From: Pseudomonadota bacterium
GTDB taxonomy: Bacteria > Pseudomonadota > Alphaproteobacteria > Rhizobiales > Aestuariivirgaceae
Assembly: GCA_016522385.1 (NCBI GenBank)
Contig: JAEKFU010000412.1
Span: forward strand, 1 to 17,882
Direction of reading: 5' to 3'
DNA length: 17,882 nucleotides
Part shown: positions 17,766 through 17,882 of the stretch, one piece after another
Layout of the letters: each line of letters starts with the position of its first letter
Position numbering within the stretch: position 1 is the stretch's first letter
Notes under the pieces: generated by a model
Told to the model about the DNA's origin: nothing
Seen by the model: only the letters and a program-made list of their open reading frames with translations
Databases searched by the model: none
Position numbers and translations under genes: made by a program

Positions 17766-17882
17766 TTACAGCGGCAGGGCGGTTGTGTTCTTATGTTGGC
17801 GCAAAACAAGCTGGCTGGCGGTGGAAGCAACGCTTGGATGGGCCAGCAACTCGTCCATGAGGAAGCGCTTAAAGGCTTCGAG
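17766..17882 (-). CDS. Lrp/AsnC-family transcriptional regulator, C-terminal part only
   Basis: The minus-strand frame is open from the window edge to a TAA at 17766-17768 and encodes the last 38 residues. It includes FLMDELLAHPSVASTAS and ends LVLRQHKNTTALPL. The pattern of a leucine-rich helix, a PxV turn, then a strand leading to TALPL is the usual C-terminus of the Lrp/AsnC effector-binding (RAM) domain. The DNA-binding half lies outside the window, so ligand and targets are unknown. Confidence 0.8.
   Translation of the reverse strand, partial: LEAFKRFLMDELLAHPSVASTASQLVLRQHKNTTALPL

Overview
The window looks like chromosome from an alphaproteobacterium, most likely a member of the Hyphomicrobiales (rhizobia and relatives). 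The grounds are the glycerol ABC-transporter locus of rhizobial type, a GlpR/GlpD pair with rhizobial character, moderately high GC, and the mix of PilZ, Lrp/AsnC and SnoaL-type genes. The organism assignment is inference from gene content. No rRNA, tRNA, CRISPR array, intact prophage or intact insertion sequence was seen.

Left part (about 1-8610): a complete glycerol / glycerol-3-phosphate module arranged as two divergent operons. On the minus strand glpV (periplasmic binding protein), glpS and glpT (two different ABC ATPases), glpP and glpQ (permeases) and a DUF2160 membrane protein are packed almost without gaps. On the plus strand glpR (DeoR-family repressor) overlaps glpD (FAD glycerol-3-phosphate dehydrogenase). 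The shared control region, 6037-6319, contains a perfect 19-bp palindrome and a likely glpR promoter. The working model is that glycerol is bound by GlpV, imported by GlpPQST, phosphorylated by a kinase that is not in this window, and oxidised by GlpD, with GlpR controlling both operons. The two ATPases have complementary losses of catalytic motifs, predicting one active and one dead composite ATP site.

Middle part (about 8610-13270): a cytoplasmic molybdopterin / 4Fe-4S oxidoreductase followed with overlapping or near-overlapping ends by a SnoaL-like protein (plus strand). Convergent to these, on the minus strand, are a beta-class carbonic anhydrase and an exported metallo-beta-lactamase-fold hydrolase, separated from each other by a strong hairpin terminator.

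Right part (about 13270-17882), all on the minus strand: a short transposase-like remnant, a PAPS-type sulfotransferase, an exported beta-propeller plus membrane-anchored ankyrin pair ending in a good intrinsic terminator, a SAM-dependent methyltransferase, a PilZ protein plus a small zinc-ribbon protein, and the C-terminal end of an Lrp/AsnC-family regulator cut by the window edge. The physiological link among these right-hand genes is not evident; only the beta-propeller/ankyrin pair and the PilZ/zinc-ribbon pair look like functional units.
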